NCBI GenBank assembly: GCA_910586955.1
Contig: CAJUMM010000013.1
Span: 21,329 to 48,428, forward strand
Origin: an uncultured Lachnospiraceae bacterium
GTDB lineage: Bacteria > Bacillota > Clostridia > Lachnospirales > Lachnospiraceae
Direction of reading: 5' to 3'
Length of the DNA: 27,100 bases
The position numbers and the translations under genes were made by a program. The notes below the pieces were generated by a model, which was given only the letters and a program-made list of their open reading frames with translations, was not told the DNA's origin and did no database searches. Shown piece after piece: positions 23,524-27,100 of the stretch; the first letter of the stretch is position 1; every line of letters begins with the position of its first letter.

Positions 23524-24135
23524 ATGAACCCACAGGATTGTTTACAGATTTTGAGAGAAGTAAAAGACGCGGCCTTTGCAACCGTGGATGAAAAAGGAGG
23601 GCCGCAAGTGCGAATTATAGATGTTATGCTTGCGGAAAATGAAAAAATCTATTTCTGCACGGCACGGGGAAAAGATTTTTTCGCACAGCTCATGGGTGAC
23701 AATCGCATTGCAGTTACTGCCGTGAATAAAAATTTTCAGATGGTCAGATTGTGGGGAACTGCCGAAAGGCTGACGGAGCAAAAATATTGGATAGACCGCA
23801 TTTTCAAAGAAAATCCAAGTATGAACAGCGTTTATCCCAATGAAAGCCGTTACATATTGGAGCCCTTCTGCATCGCAAACGCCAATGTGGAATTTTTTGA
23901 TTTAAGCAGGGAACCGATTGAACGTAAAACTTTCACAATCAGGGAGAATAAAGAACAGAAAAAAGGATTTGAAATCTCCGTTTCCTGCATAGGGTGCGGA
24001 AAATGCCAAAAGCTCTGCCCTCAGCAATGTATAAGCCCGGGAAAGCCCTATGAAATCAATCAAAACCACTGTCTGCACTGCGGCTTATGCTTTGAAAACT
24101 GCCCCGTAAAGGCAATTAAAAGAAGGAGTATGTAA
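23524..24135 (+). CDS. PNPOx-like flavin-binding protein with C-terminal 2x[4Fe-4S] ferredoxin domain
   Basis: 203 residues. The N-terminal split-barrel (about 1-140; AAFATVDEKGGPQVRIIDV, KIYFCTARGKDFFAQLM, MVRLWGTAERL) is of the pyridoxamine-5'-phosphate oxidase-like FMN-binding family. The C-terminus holds two [4Fe-4S] motifs: C155, C158, C161, C165 and C183, C186, C189, C193. It could pass electrons between ferredoxin and flavin, possibly with the neighbouring nitroreductase. Its start lies one base after that gene's stop codon, and GGAGG at the end of that gene is its ribosome site, so the two are coupled. Substrate unknown. Confidence 0.9.
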   Translation: MNPQDCLQILREVKDAAFATVDEKGGPQVRIIDVMLAENEKIYFCTARGKDFFAQLMGDNRIAVTAVNKNFQMVRLWGTAERLTEQKYWIDRIFKENPSMNSVYPNESRYILEPFCIANANVEFFDLSREPIERKTFTIRENKEQKKGFEISVSCIGCGKCQKLCPQQCISPGKPYEINQNHCLHCGLCFENCPVKAIKRRSM

Positions 24136-24138
24136 AAA

Positions 24139-25677
24139 ATGTTAAAGGATATGTGGTCTGTTTTTACAGACAGAACGGATTTTTTCTTGGAATTATTACT
24201 GGAGCACTTGGAAATATCGCTGGTTTCCATTTTAGCCGCCATATTGCTTGGGGGACTTGCAGGAATCCTAATTAGTGAGTTTCAAAAAGCTGCCAAGCCG
24301 GCTTTAAGCGTTATCAATTTTTTGTATACGATACCGTCGATTTCTATGCTGGGCTTCTTGATTCCCTTTTCCGGGGTGGGCAACGCTACGGCGATCATTG
24401 CGCTGACCGTTTATGCGCTGCTGCCCATGGTCCGCAATACCCATACGGGTATCACCCATGTGGATCCTGCCGTTCTGGAAGCGGCAAAAGGTATGGGAAG
24501 TACAAGGACCCAGATTTTGTTTAAAATCAAGCTTCCCCTTGCTATGCCCGTGATTATGTCGGGAATCCGCAATATGGTAACCATGACGATTGCCCTTGCA
24601 GGTATTGCTTCTTTTATCGGTGCCGGCGGCTTGGGCGTTGCCATTTACCGGGGCATTACGACAAATAATACGGCAATGACAATGGACGGCAGCTTACTGA
24701 TTGCCCTGCTTGCTCTTGGAATGGATCTTGTCCTTGGATTCATTGAAAAACGAATGCAGCGGCACAGCGTGAAAGCAAAGAAAGCCAATCAGATGATGGC
24801 TGCTGCCACCGCGGTCCTTTGTTTGGCCATTGGGGGAAGCTTCTTGTTTAGCACACAGCAGAAAGACACCATTCATATAGCCACAAAACCCATGACCGAG
24901 CAGTATGTCCTCGGTGAAATGCTGGACATTCTCATCGAGCAGGATACGGATCTGAATGTTGAATTGACACAGGGCGTGGGCGGCGGGACATCCAATATCC
25001 AGCCCGCAATGGAGAGCGGAGAGTTTGATATGTACCCTGAGTACACGGGCACGGGCTGGAATATGGTACTCAAGCACGAGGGTTTATATACGGAAGATTT
25101 ATTCCGTGAATTGGAAGATGAATACAGCCAGCGCTTCCATATGAATTGGGCTGGAATGTATGGATTTAACAATACTTATGGCTTAGTTGTCCGCCGTGAA
25201 ATTGCGGAACAATATGATTTGAAAACCTATTCCGATCTGAAAGCTGCAGCAGGCGGCCTTACCTTTGGCGCAGAATATGATTTCTTTGAGCGTGAAGACG
25301 GCTACGACGCTCTCTGTGAAACATACGGATTGCATTTTGGCAAAACCATGGATTTAGACATCGGGCTTAAATATCAGGCAATCAATCAAGGGAAAATTGA
25401 TGTAATGGTAATATTTACAACAGATGGGCAGTTAGCCGCTTCCGATGCGGTCCTTTTGGAAGATGATAAGCATTTTTATCCTTCCTATATTTGCGGGAAT
25501 GTGATTCGTGCAGAAGTGCTTGAGAAATACCCGGAACTGGAAGCTGTGTTTGAAAAGCTGGACGGATTGATTACCAACAGCGATATGGCGGCAATGAACT
25601 ATGCCGTTGAAACGGAAAACAAAGAGCCGAGGGATGTAGCGGAGGAATACCTTGGCAGTCACAATCTTTTACAGTGA
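24139..25677 (+). CDS. OpuC/EgtU-type ABC transporter permease fused to its substrate-binding domain
   Basis: 512 residues in two parts. Residues 1-205 are a ProW/OpuCB-like permease with about six hydrophobic helices, including SMLGFLIPFSGVGNATAIIAL, and the EAA loop EAAKGMGSTRTQILFKIKLP (114-133). After a basic linker, a further membrane helix (about 220-238) tethers a type II substrate-binding domain (about 245-512). That domain starts IHIATKPMTEQYVLGEML and contains GGGTSNIQPA and FDMYPEYTGTGW as in OpuCC-type proteins. This permease-binding protein fusion occurs in choline/betaine importers and in the ergothioneine importer EgtU; the ligand cannot be decided here. The ATPase follows ten bases later. 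Confidence 0.93.
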   Translation: MLKDMWSVFTDRTDFFLELLLEHLEISLVSILAAILLGGLAGILISEFQKAAKPALSVINFLYTIPSISMLGFLIPFSGVGNATAIIALTVYALLPMVRNTHTGITHVDPAVLEAAKGMGSTRTQILFKIKLPLAMPVIMSGIRNMVTMTIALAGIASFIGAGGLGVAIYRGITTNNTAMTMDGSLLIALLALGMDLVLGFIEKRMQRHSVKAKKANQMMAAATAVLCLAIGGSFLFSTQQKDTIHIATKPMTEQYVLGEMLDILIEQDTDLNVELTQGVGGGTSNIQPAMESGEFDMYPEYTGTGWNMVLKHEGLYTEDLFRELEDEYSQRFHMNWAGMYGFNNTYGLVVRREIAEQYDLKTYSDLKAAAGGLTFGAEYDFFEREDGYDALCETYGLHFGKTMDLDIGLKYQAINQGKIDVMVIFTTDGQLAASDAVLLEDDKHFYPSYICGNVIRAEVLEKYPELEAVFEKLDGLITNSDMAAMNYAVETENKEPRDVAEEYLGSHNLLQ

Positions 25678-25687
25678 GGCAGAACAT

Positions 25688-26434
25688 ATGAAAACAGCAA
25701 TCGAATTTAAGAATGTTAAAAAAGCATACGGCGAAAAAGTGGTAATGGAGGGATTTAACCTCTCCATAGAAAAAGGCGGATTTATAACAATGATCGGCTC
25801 ATCAGGCTGTGGGAAAACCACCGCTCTCAAAATGGTAAACGGTTTGATTCAGCCCACCGAAGGGGATATCTTTGTTGACGGTGAAAATATCCGCAACAAA
25901 AATCAGACGCAGCTTCGCAGAAATATCGGCTATGCTATTCAGGGAAGCGTACTGTTTCCGCATATGACGGTAGAACAAAACATCTCTTATGTTCCGAACC
26001 TACTGAATAAGCGGGATAAAGAGAAGACCAAAAACGCCGTAACCAAATGGATGAACATTGTCGGGCTTTCGGAAGATCTGAAACATCGTTATCCCTCCGA
26101 GCTTTCGGGGGGCCAGCAGCAAAGAGTCGGTATTGCCCGTGCTTTGGCAGCTTCCCCCGATATCTTGCTGATGGATGAGCCCTTCGGTGCGGTAGATGAG
26201 ATCACCCGGGGACAGCTTCAGACAGAAATAAAACGGATTCACCGGCAGACAGGCATTACCGTGCTGTTCGTTACCCACGACATTTCCGAAGCGCTGAAGC
26301 TCGGCACAAAGGTGCTTGTTATGAACAATGGTAAAATTGAGCAGTTTGCAAAACCGGAAGAGCTGCTTTGCAGTCCCGCAACGGAATTTGTCAAAGAACT
26401 TGTAAAAAATACTGCTGCACCGCAGCGTTATTGA
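25688..26434 (+). CDS. ABC transporter ATPase (OpuCA/EgtUA-like, no CBS domains)
   Basis: 248 residues from ATG 25688; an upstream in-frame ATG at 25652 lies inside the permease gene and is not preferred. Walker A GSSGCGKTT (37-45), Q-loop Q85, signature LSGGQQQ (139-145), Walker B ILLMDEP (159-165) and H-loop H197 are all present. The quaternary-amine ATPases ProV/OpuCA carry C-terminal CBS pairs of about 120 residues; they are missing here, so osmotic gating by CBS is unlikely and the protein resembles the shorter EgtUA type. Fourth gene of the operon, partner of the fused permease. Confidence 0.93.
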   Translation: MKTAIEFKNVKKAYGEKVVMEGFNLSIEKGGFITMIGSSGCGKTTALKMVNGLIQPTEGDIFVDGENIRNKNQTQLRRNIGYAIQGSVLFPHMTVEQNISYVPNLLNKRDKEKTKNAVTKWMNIVGLSEDLKHRYPSELSGGQQQRVGIARALAASPDILLMDEPFGAVDEITRGQLQTEIKRIHRQTGITVLFVTHDISEALKLGTKVLVMNNGKIEQFAKPEELLCSPATEFVKELVKNTAAPQRY

Positions 26435-26445
26435 GGTGATTTTCG

Positions 26446-27100
26446 ATGTTTTTAAGAAGCTTATCTACAACATCTATCGAGAACTACTCCCAGCAGATTC
26501 ACAGGCTGAAAAGCAAAATAGAAAAAGCTGACGCCATTGTGATAGGTGCCGGCGCAGGAATGTCTGCCTCTGGGGGATTCGCCTACGACGGAGAGCGTTT
26601 TGAAACGCATTTTGCGGATTTCCAAAAGAGATACGGATTTTCGGATATGTATTCGGGCTGTTTTTTCCCTTATGATACACTGGAAGAATATTGGGCGTGG
26701 TGGTCAAGGCAAATTCTGATAAACCGTTATGATGTATCTGCCGGCGAGCCCTATTCCGAATTACTCAGAATTGTCCAGGGCAAAGATTATTTTGTATTGA
26801 CAACCAATGTGGATCATCAATTTCAGCTTGCCGGCTTCGATAAAAAAAGATTGTTTTATACACAAGGCGACTACGGTTTGTGGCAATGCTCCAAGGCTTG
26901 CCATGATAAAACCTATGACAACGAAAAAATGGTGCGGCAAATGGCGGCGGAACAAAAGGATTTGAAAATCCCGTCAGAACTGATACCCAGATGTCCCGTC
27001 TGCGGCGCCCCTATGACCATGAATCTGCGATGTGATAATTCCTTTGTACAGGACCAGGGCTGGTATGCGGCGGCAAGCCGTTATGAAGATTTTATCAGAG
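26446..27100 (+). CDS. Sir2-family protein resembling class M (ADP-ribosylating) sirtuins, partial
   Basis: 218 residues to the window edge; start ATG 26446 follows GAGGTG. Rossmann NAD motif IGAGAGMSASGGFAYDG (33-49), TTNVDHQF with N121 and D123, then TQGDYGLWQC, where the histidine of ordinary sirtuins is glutamine (Q140). Four zinc cysteines follow: C148, C152, C183, C186 (RCPVCGAPM). The GAGMSA(x)GFxYxGERF start and the Gln in place of the catalytic His are features of SirTM sirtuins, which ADP-ribosylate lipoylated GcvH-L in Staphylococcus and Streptococcus. This identification is from motif memory and should be read as a resemblance. Eleven bases after the ATPase gene, last gene visible in the operon. 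Confidence 0.85.
   Translation, partial: MFLRSLSTTSIENYSQQIHRLKSKIEKADAIVIGAGAGMSASGGFAYDGERFETHFADFQKRYGFSDMYSGCFFPYDTLEEYWAWWSRQILINRYDVSAGEPYSELLRIVQGKDYFVLTTNVDHQFQLAGFDKKRLFYTQGDYGLWQCSKACHDKTYDNEKMVRQMAAEQKDLKIPSELIPRCPVCGAPMTMNLRCDNSFVQDQGWYAAASRYEDFIR

Overview
The window looks like a chromosomal segment of a gut-type Lachnospiraceae/Clostridia bacterium (Firmicutes). Supporting signs are the dnaG-rpoD-trmK-nif3 gene order, a CIRCE-controlled groES-groEL operon, strong AGGAGG-type ribosome binding sites, sigma-A promoters with 17-bp spacers, and a TGS-domain nucleoside kinase. No rRNA, tRNA or CRISPR array was found. Everything up to about 22.4 kb is read from the minus strand; the last 4.5 kb is on the plus strand and visibly more A+T rich.

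Layout: (1) 1-2293, a sucrose/fructan locus: the N-terminal part of a GH32 hydrolase and its LacI-type regulator, each preceded by the same TGTGAATACGTATTCACA operator. (2) 2379-3792, an alpha/beta hydrolase and an HD-domain protein. (3) 3793-4386, a gene-free stretch with two inverted copies of a 146-bp structured element whose outer stems differ in sequence but stay self-complementary. (4) 4387-14101, a long co-directional housekeeping run: a GH13 protein that has lost two of three catalytic acids, a DUF5662-like protein, a dGTPase-type HD hydrolase, DnaG primase, primary sigma factor, TrmK, Nif3-like protein and TGS-nucleoside kinase. (5) 14279-16817, an ECF sigma factor, a membrane-anchored probable anti-sigma protein and a DUF4349 lipoprotein, ended by a clear terminator. 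(6) 16912-17446, a scar holding a frameshifted serine recombinase fragment joined to the end of a small membrane protein. (7) 17447-21764, guaB, a flavodoxin-like reductase and the groESL operon. (8) 21839-22121, a gene-free array of hairpins and four tandem repeats of about 36 bp. (9) 22122-27100, an HxlR regulator divergent from a five-gene operon: a nitroreductase with two N-terminal [4Fe-4S] clusters, a PNPOx-like flavoprotein with two C-terminal [4Fe-4S] clusters, an ABC permease fused to its binding protein, its ATPase, and a sirtuin resembling the ADP-ribosylating class M (SirTM), cut by the window end.

The most unusual items are the paired 146-bp elements with compensatory stem divergence, the apparently dead GH13 protein heading the dnaG-rpoD gene run, and the HxlR-controlled redox/transport/sirtuin operon, which may be an undescribed stress-response or thiol/solute-uptake module.
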